Under the pieces are notes generated by a model that worked only from the letters and a program-made list of their open reading frames with translations, made no database searches and was not told where the DNA came from. A stretch of 64,000 bases of DNA from Euptelea pleiosperma (lineage: Eukaryota > Streptophyta > Magnoliopsida > Ranunculales > Eupteleaceae): assembly GCA_035048495.1 (NCBI GenBank), contig CM068540.1:3208829-3272828 (forward strand), in the 5' to 3' direction. The position numbers and the translations under genes were made by a program. Shown one piece after another: positions 58,101 through 64,000 of the stretch (position 1 is its first letter; every line of letters begins with the position of its first letter).

Positions 58101-58813
58101 ATAAAGCCCATTATCCATGCGTCTGTTAAGTTGTAAACCCTAAATGCGTAGCGATTCCTTACATAGGTAAAATAGACCCTTTTTCATGAACTGTATGGAG
58201 TTGGAGTTGGGATGCAGTGGGTTTCATGTCCTGTAAAGGGAGCATTTAAAAGGTCTGATAAGTGTGTGATGTGTGGGTGCATGTGCAATGGATGCCCTTA
58301 CATGTACACACGCATGACACTGGTACACACACGTGTGTTTGGGGTATGGCCGTTTTGTTCATTCTTTTCTCAAGGCCATAATTTGCTTCAAAGAAATGAG
58401 CATGTGGGTGTTGGAAGAAATCATAGCTAGTTCCATCAGACACAATACACACCATAGTCTCCAAGATACAGTATCATACACAATAAGATATTGCATCAAT
58501 GTCTAAGATAATCTAAATTGAACAATTCAAAGGTGACAAAAGATGTATTCAAACCTTATTGACACCTTCAACATTTTGATCATATTCCTTCAGGCTGTGT
58601 TTGTCAGCGTTAGATCTGTCCATTACTTCTGCTAGAGAATTATGTAGAGCACTTGAGTAACAACCCTATGTTTGCTGGCTCTTGCAGTTGGAGATATACA
58701 GCAGGTGTTACAATGACTTGCCGTTGGTGATCCAAGGTGCTGGAGCAGGTAACGACACTACAGCAGCAGGAGTCCTTGCCGATATCCTTGATCTTCAGGA
58801 TCTTTTCCCTTGA
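34136..58813 (+). CDS. HSDH: Monofunctional homoserine dehydrogenase
   Basis: Exons: 34136-34231, 34369-34519, 35364-35441, 35669-35784, 36298-36351, 37396-37483, 37616-37708, 42043-42083, 43058-43111, 43303-43466, 54835-54904, 58688-58813. All joins are GT-AG and in frame, giving 376 residues. The enzyme reduces aspartate semialdehyde to homoserine with NAD(P)H, the branch point to Thr, Met and Ile. Seen: the Rossmann motif GCGGVG (10-15), ANKKPL (138-143), the family signature from A-KCLGYTEP to [14 protein letters not shown] (226-239), and a C-terminal [13 protein letters not shown] (352-364). Glu224, Asp235 and Lys239 align by constant spacing with the yeast active-site residues Glu208, Asp219 and Lys223. 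There is no aspartokinase, no ACT domain and no transit peptide, so it is the At5g21060-like monofunctional type, probably cytosolic. The first in-frame ATG is used; the frame upstream is open to 34064 without ATG. Confidence 0.95.
35925..36140 (-). mobile_element. RTE-clade LINE tail fragment in HSDH intron 4
   Basis: The + strand reads CTTATCCCAACTATTTGAGG then GTCAGC, followed by sequence collinear with the RTE fragment at 25500-25735 (ATATCTTTTGT, TTTTCTTATTACTTC, CCTTTTAGAGCCTTCAAC). The reverse strand is the C-terminus of RTE ORF2, decayed. Confidence 0.7.
37833..37966 (+). pseudogene. Duplicated 3' half of HSDH exon 7 (dead exon copy)
   Basis: 37833-37966 repeats 37666-37798, which is the end of exon 7 plus about 90 bases of intron 7, at an offset of 167 bp. 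The copy still has an upstream AG and would encode [14 protein letters not shown]. However, the splice donor of the real exon (CCAG|GTTAAC) has become CCACATTAAC, so the duplicate cannot be spliced as an exon in the same way. Confidence 0.85.
37969..37995 (+). repeat. (TA)n microsatellite
   Basis: About 13 TA steps immediately after the exon 7 duplicate. Confidence 0.9.
38039..38253 (+). repeat. 107-bp tandem duplication in HSDH intron 7
   Basis: Two head-to-tail copies, offset 107 bp, each starting TTTCTTTTATTTATCTAG and running through TATAGTACTTTTTCCCCAA to GCATTTCTCTATC. Only a handful of substitutions separate them, so the event is recent relative to nearby decay. No coding role. Confidence 0.9.
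38375..38420 (-). mobile_element. Short RTE LINE tail
   Basis: CATCATCCTCATAAGCCTTA then TTCCAAC and GAGGTCGGCT: the extreme 3' part of the RTE family seen at 25500. About 45 bases only. Confidence 0.5.
38421..40370. other. Intron 7 of HSDH, unassigned portion
   Basis: AT-rich intron DNA. 39000-39430 has many diverged GAATTAATTCGG/AAATTTTTG-like repeats with no clear unit. No coding frame. Confidence 0.4.
40371..40600 (-). mobile_element. LINE 3' tail fragment, antisense
   Basis: A T-run is followed by ATAAGTAAAGCTTTATTAAAG and a purine-rich stretch, like a reversed L1 3' untranslated region with its poly-A. It has a similar build to 22780-22930. Confidence 0.4.
40740..41170 (+). mobile_element. 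L1 LINE C-terminus and 3' tail, interrupted by a MITE
   Basis: The frame at about 40760-40905 reads [20 protein letters not shown] then a [13 protein letters not shown] stretch, the conserved end of plant L1 ORF2, closed by a stop. The tail at 41080-41170 (GGCTGTTAGGTTTGAGG, then a run ending near ACCTATCAAAACA) is L1-like. The two are separated by the MITE at 40926-41044. Confidence 0.7.
40926..41044. mobile_element. Mutator-like MITE, copy 1 (119 bp)
   Basis: It starts GGGTCAAGCTCAACGGACAC and its other end in reverse complement is GGGTCAGGCTTAGCGGACAC. A perfect 9-bp direct repeat ATTTTGAAA (40917-40925 and 41045-41053) flanks it, the duplication length of Mutator-like transposons. The interior is a deletion derivative of copy 2. 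Confidence 0.9.
41397..41965. mobile_element. Mutator-like MITE, copy 3 (degraded), host of the TRIM
   Basis: 41397-41490 and 41813-41965 follow the interior of copy 2 (TTTTGGTGAGGATG; CCATTAACTTTAAGTCCACA; TTTCAGAATGGGCTAATTTT; AAAATCAGCC; TCATCTCCATG). The extreme ends have decayed, so borders are approximate. The TRIM sits in its middle. Confidence 0.65.
41496..41807 (+). mobile_element. Complete TRIM retrotransposon (312 bp)
   Basis: Two 119-bp LTRs (41496-41614 and 41689-41807) both run TGTTAGCGGATGATG... to ...GGTTGTTTAACA; I count 7 differences (about 94% identity). A TGGTATCAGAGCC primer-binding site complementary to initiator Met-tRNA starts at 41615. The polypurine tract GAGGGGGAG precedes the right LTR. 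The 74-bp centre has no coding capacity and includes GTGGGTTCAAGTCTCC, a tRNA B-box-like string. Flanks AAATG and AAAAG agree at 4 of 5 bases. These are all the parts of a terminal-repeat retrotransposon in miniature. Confidence 0.93.
44306..44676. mobile_element. Mutator-like MITE, copy 2 (371 bp)
   Basis: The ends are GGGCCAGGCTCGGCAGACA and, reversed, GGGTCAGGCACGGCGGACA, then ATATTTT(C/G)ACACA. The flanking 9-bp repeat TTGAAAAAA (44297-44305 and 44677-44685) is perfect. The interior holds inverted GGTGAGGA/TCCTCACC and AAAATCAGCC blocks. It lies in HSDH intron 10 and is the most complete copy of the family. Confidence 0.9.
45170..45343 (-). repeat. 3' LTR of the copia element (174 bp)
   Basis: On the minus strand it starts TGTTGTCAGGGTATGTAAAT, preceded by a polypurine tract (CTTGAGGAGGAG), and ends TAAATTCAACT. 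It aligns with 51718-51856 throughout, with extra bases near 45265-45310. Confidence 0.9.
45420..45720 (-). pseudogene. copia RNase H fragment
   Basis: The minus frame gives KSSAEAEF, then a stop, [31 protein letters not shown] and DRAQHIEVD. These are the conserved blocks of copia RNase H, including the catalytic-type SSAEAE and DN motifs. Stops interrupt it. Confidence 0.85.
45959..46505 (-). pseudogene. copia reverse transcriptase fragment
   Basis: The minus strand shows [17 protein letters not shown], then a stop where Trp is expected, then [19 protein letters not shown], the catalytic YVDDIIVT box and FETKDLEP. The next frame holds the PVDTPIEQ...VGRLIYL block. The palm motif is intact but the gene is broken. 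Confidence 0.92.
46505..47025. other. Foreign insert between copia integrase and RT
   Basis: About 520 bases with no copia similarity replace the end of integrase and the start of RT. It has a TATA-like CCTATAAAAATAG near 46892 and could be a solo LTR, starting near TGACGTAG and ending near TCGTGACA. I found no target duplication. Confidence 0.4.
47026..47890 (-). pseudogene. copia integrase and pre-integrase fragment
   Basis: On the minus strand from 47890: TIGTGYE-type block, FQYLKLLF and [17 protein letters not shown] pre-integrase zinc-finger zone, [11 protein letters not shown], then [20 protein letters not shown] with [27 protein letters not shown] and RTKLDP. Stops and frame changes are present, and a SINE interrupts it at 47189-47321. 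Confidence 0.85.
47189..47321 (+). mobile_element. SINE of about 133 bp inside copia integrase
   Basis: It is flanked by a 14-bp direct repeat TAGATATGCARCAG (47175-47188 and 47322-47335, one mismatch). Removing it rejoins the integrase text. It contains a Pol III B-box-like GGTTCAAGTCC at 47248-47258 and ends in an A-rich 3' tail. No good A box was identified, and the source tRNA is unknown. Confidence 0.75.
47930..50100 (+). mobile_element. Nested Ty3/gypsy-type LTR with primer-binding site and start of gag
   Basis: A sense-strand LTR of about 2.0 kb (47930-49930) starts TGATGCGGACATCATG and ends TCCTGCATCA; the two ends share TGATGC(A)GGAC as an inverted repeat. TGGTATCAGAGCC, a Met-tRNA primer site, begins at 49935. 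A short frame from 50021 ([16 protein letters not shown]...) may be the gag start. The element is then cut off where the copia gag resumes. It sits where copia protease and integrase start should be. Confidence 0.6.
48653..49400 (+). repeat. 392-bp C-rich tandem duplication inside the nested LTR
   Basis: A block starting CCCCCCTCAACCGAACATCC at 48653 repeats at about 49045 with an offset of 392 bp. The copies are very similar (ACATGCTG versus CCCTGCTG, CTCTCACTTAG versus TTTCACGTAG and a few others) and run to a poly-C tract at about 49399-49420. No protein domain is recognisable in either direction. Confidence 0.9.
50101..51185 (-). pseudogene. copia gag fragments
   Basis: 51185-50790 starts [15 protein letters not shown] and contains [19 protein letters not shown] then GKLGYITG, the conserved N-terminal block of copia gag. 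50496-50101 has the zinc-knuckle region [19 protein letters not shown], in which the final Cys of CCHC has become Tyr. The two are out of frame with each other. Confidence 0.88.
51704..51717 (-). other. Primer-binding site of the copia element
   Basis: The minus strand TGGTATCAGAGCCA is complementary to the 3' end of initiator Met-tRNA and abuts the 5' LTR, as is standard for copia. Confidence 0.9.
51718..51856 (-). repeat. 5' LTR of the copia element (139 bp)
   Basis: It starts TGCTGACTGGGTATACTG on the minus strand and ends TTCAACT. It matches the 3' LTR except for a missing segment of about 35 bp in the middle. The flanking GTGTA on the outer side matches the other border. Confidence 0.88.
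51862..53120 (-). mobile_element. L1 LINE relic: ORF2 start joined to 3' tail
   Basis: The minus strand around 52925 reads [13 protein letters not shown], the start of the L1 ORF2 endonuclease. Downstream, 52500-52000 resembles the zinc-binding end and tail, and 51960-52000 resembles 25820-25860 (CATTTAAATACAAAA...CCCCTTTA...GATTCCTTGAG). The reverse transcriptase between them is deleted. A small GGCGAGGCG-type fragment lies at about 52770-52830. Confidence 0.6.
53121..54834. other. Rest of HSDH intron 10
   Basis: No gene. 54440-54560 has GCGAGGCACACGC/GTGTATACGCCTCAC inverted motifs, probably a remnant of the same MITE family as 55739-56305. 54220-54243 has a short GAAGGAGGGAGT tandem repeat. 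Confidence 0.4.
55270..55735 (+). mobile_element. Ty3/gypsy 3' end: polyprotein tail, polypurine tract and LTR start
   Basis: 55470-55527 translates to an SSELSLFQPGRM-like tail, close to the end of gypsy polyproteins. It is followed by CAGGGAGAA and TGATGCGGGCATCAAAG, an LTR start of the same type as at 47930. A TATA-like TGTATAAAACC lies near 55646. The LTR is cut after about 210 bp. Confidence 0.55.
55739..56305. mobile_element. MITE of the GGCGCAAGGCGAGGCG type (about 567 bp)
   Basis: The left end GTAGTTAAGGGCGCAAGGC and the right end, reverse complement GTAGTCAAGGCGCAGCAAGC, are imperfect inverted repeats, and CGAGGC/GCCTC motifs fill the subterminal parts. The minus frame 56345-56016 includes a Glu-rich stretch but looks like element-derived text, not a gene. 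The target duplication is unclear; hAT-like by texture. Confidence 0.55.
57323..57924. mobile_element. Mutator-like non-autonomous element (602 bp) in HSDH intron 11
   Basis: The left end GGGTCGCTCCACGGGCACCC and the right end, reversed GGGTAGCTCTACAGGCGCCC, are inverted repeats of about 45 bp. A perfect 9-bp target duplication TTTTCATAT (57314-57322 and 57925-57933) flanks them. The interior has (TC)n, a long GGT/GGTGGA repeat tract and two copies of CCACCATGGCACCCATGGCC. No transposase. Confidence 0.92.
57420..57640 (+). repeat. GGT-rich minisatellite
   Basis: About 220 bases of GTGGTGGTGGAGTT-like units, purine/GT on the + strand and CCACCA on the other. It gives rise to several spurious long open frames in both directions. 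Confidence 0.9.
58010..58130 (-). repeat. Fragment of the dispersed CACGTG repeat
   Basis: CCAAAAATCAGCTTGAATGA then TTTCTGACTGTTGGATTCGAG: the repeat described at 14320-16320. The CACGTG part is not retained. Confidence 0.6.
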
Positions 58814-60940
58814 CAAGAAGACTCTTACCTCGGGAATTTTGATAGACAAATGGATAGGTAGATAGGTAAATCCAAGAAACTTGATGGTAAGGCTTACAAT
58901 CAAAGCAGGAGAAATGCATCACTGAAGTATTGTGCCAGCAGTTTTAATAATATTGGTTGGATGTTAATGTGATGGCGATCAGTTCAAACTTCAACGTGCA
59001 TTGTATCGTTTCAGTATCATTCATGGGCGATACCGAAACATATCGGAAGTATAGTTCAGTTTCGGACGAAATTTCATGAAACCGAAAAAAAGATGCTATG
59101 CTTCTTTTTTTTAATGCTTTTCCTCCCCCTCAATTTTTTTTTTGTTGCTTTGGTGAATTATTGATTATCTTTTGTCTTAGGCTCCAGTTACCGCCCTAAA
59201 ATGACAGGCTTCCGTTACATGACACAATATGAGCCATGTGGCACTTTTAGAGGACTCTGACTGTATGGGTGTTTGGCCAATCCCTATGTGGACCTACAAA
59301 CCAAAAATCAGCCTGATTAGTGATTCATAGGCGATGGAATGGACTTATTTCTACCAGTCCAGAAATAAAAATATTTTAACTAGTATAGGAATAGTACATT
59401 TTTTTTGTGGAAATATATGAAATTTTGTAGAAAGTTTAGAAAATGATAAAATTAGTATAAAAATATTCTCATAAGCTATCAAACCATAATATACAATTGT
59501 ATTTAATAGTCAAATAACTAAAAAATAGCAATAATGACAACTAAAAATGATTAAAATCTTCAAGTTATTTCAAATTAAGTTTCCTATATTCAAATAAACA
59601 AGTACACAGTAAAAGGTCACAACCACGGACTTCGGTGACCGTAGTCTCCATTTTGGCTAGGAACTTATAATAGAGGTGCTTATGAATTATATAACCAATT
59701 AAAAAGAAAATCATAAAATATGCATGATTTGATGCATTGGAGTTTCCTTGATGTTTATAAATTTTTAATTTTTTATATAATTAACAATAAAAAAAAGTCA
59801 TAAATTTACATTGTCATAATTTTATGTATAATATTATAAAGCCTATCGCCTATTAAATTATAGCATTTGCCTGATTTTCTAAAATTTTAAATATTAAAAA
59901 ATTATTTTTTTAACCCAATCAAGTAATAGATCGGGGGCTAAGTTATGAAATATATAATTAATTTATGCACAACTATGGATGTTCAGGGTGAAAACAAACA
60001 AAATTTAGTTTTTCCCAAAATTTGAATTTACAACATAACTTATCTTCAATCTATGCACCAATCTGGTGTGAATATATTATAGATCATATATTTGATGCAG
60101 TTACATCTAATCTCTCTATTTGTAGCAAGAAACAATAAAAAAATTCACTTCATACCAATAAATTTCATACCTACATTTTGAATTTGAAAAAATTTCAAAA
60201 TGGGTTTAGATTCATTTTCACGATTAATCCACGAGGTTTTTCACTAAGAAATCTCAATAGAGTGGTCGTTTTTTGATAGAATAGAAAAGAAAGGGGGTGG
60301 TTTCCCGTGTTAGTAGACATTATGTTGAAATATTTCGACCAACGTAATATATTTTTATACTATGGTTGGATCGAAAATCACTGTTCACTTAAAATATTCC
60401 AAAATCAACCAAAATATTTCGCAAAATTTTGCTTATTTCCATGTAACCTTTCGTTCGACTTAGAAAAAAAAATATTTCGTTTACTTTGTGAAATTTATTA
60501 CTTTGGTTAAACAAAGCCCCACAAAGGAAAGACACACATACAAAAAATTGAGCTACAAAAATTACATAAAATCAACAGTGTGACTCCATAAATAAGTTAC
60601 AGCAAGAAAAGAAAATCATTAAACCGAAGCCCCTTAAAATCGGACAAAACGGATTTCGAAAAATAAAGGGATGATTTGATTTTCAACACCAAAACGGCTA
60701 GATTCATGTCTTTCCCTTAAAAAATGTGTCTATTCCTTTCTTTCCACAACTACCAGGGGTGGTCTTCATCGGCCTTTTGTGTGGATATTCTCCACTTGTT
60801 TTCTTCTTTGGTTTATGGTGTCTTTTTGTATACCCACTATTGCACATACTCTAGCCAATAAGGCTTCTATTTCTACAGGTATAAAGGAGTGGTCGACCAA
60901 TCTCCCAAGTTGGCTTTCCAAAGCCCTTTTGACGGAAGAT
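58814..60940. other. 3' flank of HSDH and gene-free DNA
   Basis: The 3' untranslated region should lie in the first few hundred bases. 58990-59095 has inverted CGATACCGAAAC/TTTCGG motifs, and 59215-59335 is another copy of the dispersed repeat (GAGCCATGTGGCAC, CCAAAAATCAGCCTGATTAG). The rest is AT-rich without coding frames. Confidence 0.5.
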
Positions 60941-60949
60941 TGGTGTCAC

Positions 60950-63000
60950 CCTCCGTAAGTTCCTTTTAGTAAGGAATTGCTTACCAAAAACAAAAAACTA
61001 CCAACAATACTCAAAAAGAAAATAGTTTCCATAAAGTCCTTCCCCAAGAAGAACATGCATTTGTGCTCCATCCAGCAAAGAGATCGAAAGCATTCCTTGG
61101 AAGTGTCGAGCATACACCATATAGTTGGAGGAACTCACTCCACACGTCCCTAGCTTAACTACAATGTAGAAACAAGTCATTCGTTGATTCTCCATCTTAC
61201 GCATAGAGCACATATTCGACAGTTGAAAATCCCTTTTAGTTAAGTTATCCATACTGAGAATCTCTTGAAGCATAACCGTCCATACAGAGAAAGCAACCTT
61301 GGAAGGAACGGGAGTCCCCAAACCAGATTTCTCATAAAGACCACTATTAGAGGACATTGAGAAAAAAGGGGTCTTCTTTTATTCTCCCATCTCCACTCTT
61401 CTATCTCTCGTCAATGGATAAAACCCCATACCGTGCAGTAGAATTAAGGAGCGACATCATACTATCAATCTCCCAATCATTACGATTTCTTCTCAATCCC
61501 AGTTCCAAGAAACCATTCCATCAATTGTAGACACACATTCATTGACGAGAGAGAGAGCGTACATAAATGGAGAGGCCAATTGCAAAGGATACTTGCCACA
61601 CCAAAAGTCTCCCCAAAATCTAACCAAGTCACCTTTGCCCACCTTGAACAGAACGCCTTTAGAAAGCGCACCGTAGGTTTAGAGATCCTTTTCCATACCC
61701 CACATCCATAGCTGGAAGAAGGAATCTTGCTATCCCAACCATGGTTTCTACTGCCATATTTGCTACCAATAATCTCTCTCCAAAAGGTACTCCTTTCCTC
61801 CCATACATCCATAGTTGTTTTCCCAAAAGTGCAGTATTCATAACCTTGAATTGACGCACACCTAGCCCTTCTCTAACTTTTGAACGACGGACAGGTTTCC
61901 AACCAACTAGATGGAATTTGTGATTCTCTTCCAACTGAACAACAAAAAGTTTCTAATAAGCCTCTGTTAGCTATACGCATCGATATTCCGAATAGGGTAG
62001 GAAATAAATGGGAAGATTAGTGAGTGCTATTAATCAAAGTAATTCTCTCGCCCTTAGAAAGGTAATCCTTCTTCCGAGATGCTCACCTTCTTTCGAAACG
62101 CTCTATCACGATGTCTTAAATAGTCCTCCACCTGTATTCCATTGCCCCCCCCTCTGAACAGGCAAATCAAGGTAAGATGTAGGGAGATTGCCCACCTTAC
62201 AACCCAAGCATCCTACTAAATCTCCCAAAAGAAGAATCTCCCCTATACCAAAAGCTATGATCTTGGACAATATAATACGTAACTTGAGACCGCCTCGAAA
62301 CATTGTACACATCTGAGATACCTTATCTGATCTAGGGAGGCCTTGGAGAAAAAAATTATGTCGTTTGCAAATTGCAAATGAGAGATAATCGGGCCCTCCT
62401 CTCCCTCCTTGAAACCTTCCAAAACCCCATCTTCGATTGCTCTTCTTGATATCCTGCTAAGAGCTTCCACAACTACGATGAACTAAAAGGAGATGGCAAA
62501 TCGCCTTGACATAATCCTCTCAAACTTTTACAGAATCCTCTGGAGCTCCATTAATCATAATACAAAATGTGCCGTTGTGATAAATACCCTAATCCACCTC
62601 CTCCATATGAGATCGAAACCTATCCTACCAAACATATAATCTTGAAATTTTCAATTCACGTGATCATACGCTTTTAAAATGATACCGGGTCACCTCCCTT
62701 CCTCCTCCCCAAAGTCACATATCAATACATTCATTAGCTATTAGAATTCTATCAAGAATTTGCCTCCCTTTCACAAAGACTCCCTGAAAAGGAGATACAA
62801 TGCACTCCATCACTTCCTTCAATCTCGAAGTGAACTTCGATTATAGTCTTATAAAGTGCTTCCCACTAAATTAGTTGGCCGGTAATCAAATAGAGCTGTA
62901 GTGCCTTCTTTTCTAGGGATAAGGGTAAAATGCGGAATTGATTCTCCAGTCTAAGAACACCTCCCGATGAACATCCTCTATCACCTACATTGGTGTCAAT
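60950..63000 (-). mobile_element. L1 LINE reverse transcriptase relic, antisense
   Basis: The minus strand from 62900 shows, with frameshifts and stops: RLKEVMECIVSPFQGVFVKG with RQILDRILIANECID, INGAPEDS, FIVVVEALSRISRRA, then ISHLQFANDIIFF (the FADD box changed to FAND), GLKLRI, GCKVGNLPTSYLDLP, EGLGVRQFKVMNTALLGKQL, and the zinc-binding GLGTPVPSKVAFSVWTVMLQ. This order is the RT palm, thumb and zf-RVT part of plant L1 ORF2. It is inactive. Confidence 0.88.
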
Positions 63001-63284
63001 CACCCCTCGTTTAAAAGCTTATTTTCATGGCATGCATGTGTCCTTTATAACACATAAATGCTAAAAATAAATATACTTTAGAAATAAATATTATTTAATC
63101 TTATATAGACATACTGTTTTTTCCTCGGACCTCGGCCGAGACATCTCATTCCGTCAACTTATATAGACAATGAAACAAAACAATATTCTAAACCTTGCTT
63201 AGAACCATAAAATACTAATAATGATAATAAAATTTCTCGCCGCCCAAATCTATTTTAAGCCATTATAAAGCTGGGAAGCACACA

Positions 63285-63345
63285 ATTGTACGTCATAAGC
63301 CTTATCCCACTTCATGAGGTTGGTTGCATTAATCCTGTTCTTCCA
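63285..63345 (-). mobile_element. Short RTE LINE tail
   Basis: GTCATAAGCCTTATCCCACT followed by TCATGAGGTTGGTTGCATTAATCC: the same 3' end family as at 25500 and 35925. Confidence 0.5.
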
Positions 63346-64000
63346 AGATTGCAGAGAAATTTTTTACTCATGCAAGCTAAAGGGACACCACTTATACATG
63401 AGGAGGTGGGGCCCACATGATTTGATGGAAGAATATCCAAAAGAGCTGTGGGCTCCACCTCCACATAAATAGGTGGCAGCCTCTTAACTTGCACGACACC
63501 TTTTTAGTCATGCACTCACGCATTGCATGAGCAAAATTTTTCTAATATTGCAAATCAGAGATATTTCTCCATAACACACTATTTAATTAGGGGAAAAGAT
63601 TTTCCGGGTTGACACTCACTACCTCTTCACTGGAGTGGCAGGGTTTCTCTTGCCACATGGAGGCTGATGTGGCAAATCCAGACCATCCATCTGGTAGACA
63701 AGCCCCTGGATTGGTCACGCGGACAGTACCTTGTTTTACTCCAAGCCACAGGGTCTGGACCTAAATGCAAGCACAATACATGTACCACACTAAACATTGA
63801 AAAAACTGGCTCTTCACAACAAGAAAACATTGAAAAAACTTCTCCAACTTGATGAGAGGGCAAAGCACATCTGTTCTCCAAGCGAAATCATAAATTTGGG
63901 GAATTGATGGCAGGTCCAGCAACTCCAGCACCCAATCTTATTGATGGAACCTGAAATTACTTGCTCTGAGAGTCCAAATTTATAGCCGAGGAATCTCAAA
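63346..64000. other. Gene-free right edge
   Basis: Only short frames without domains are present. A 'GAAAACATTGAAAAAACT' stretch is duplicated at about 63795-63840. Nothing further is assigned. Confidence 0.4.

Overview
This is a nuclear window from a flowering plant with a repeat-rich genome and very long introns. Two conserved spliced plant genes are recognisable. Almost everything else is nested transposable-element DNA of typical plant families (hAT, Mutator-like, Harbinger-like, Ty1/copia, Ty3/gypsy-type LTRs, TRIM, SINE, L1 and RTE LINEs, Helitron-like ends). The species cannot be fixed from the sequence. A woody, large-intron lineage such as a magnoliid is only a guess.

Genes, both on the + strand. 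(1) 16785-32308 is a plastid-targeted ABC1/UbiB-type atypical kinase (ABC1K family). It has 14 exons, all joined in frame to give 683 residues, and intron 3 is GC-AG. (2) 34136-58813 is a monofunctional homoserine dehydrogenase of the aspartate-to-threonine/methionine pathway. It has 12 exons giving 376 residues, with introns of 4.3, 11.4 and 3.8 kb. The stop of gene 1 and the start of gene 2 are only 1.8 kb apart. The two genes show no obvious functional link.

Layout. 1-5800: decayed hAT transposase and unassigned AT-rich DNA, with a motif array spaced in steps of about 20 bp. 5829-12391: a nested stack in which a small foldback element holds a hAT-type element with a perfect 8-bp target duplication. 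That element holds a long LTR, which holds a Harbinger-type element flanked by TAA. 12402-14155: a tandem array of seven modules whose ends look like Helitron 3' termini. 14320-16320: a dispersed CACGTG-bearing repeat, interrupted by a MITE, leading into the ABC1K promoter. 16785-32308: ABC1K, with an L1 relic and an RTE fragment in intron 8. 32309-34135: a short intergenic space with a foldback MITE and a palindromic copy of the same CACGTG-bearing repeat next to the homoserine dehydrogenase start. 34136-58813: homoserine dehydrogenase; its introns carry three members of a Mutator-like MITE family, a 312-bp TRIM, a decayed exon duplication, a complete-ended antisense copia element with further insertions, an L1 relic, a gypsy 3' end and a 602-bp Mutator-like element. 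58814-64000: gene-free, with an antisense L1 reverse transcriptase relic.

No new multi-gene system is present. The most interesting signals are the Helitron-like array, the shared CACGTG repeat upstream of both genes, the exactly delimited nested transposons, and the homoserine dehydrogenase gene that tolerates about 23.5 kb of intron.
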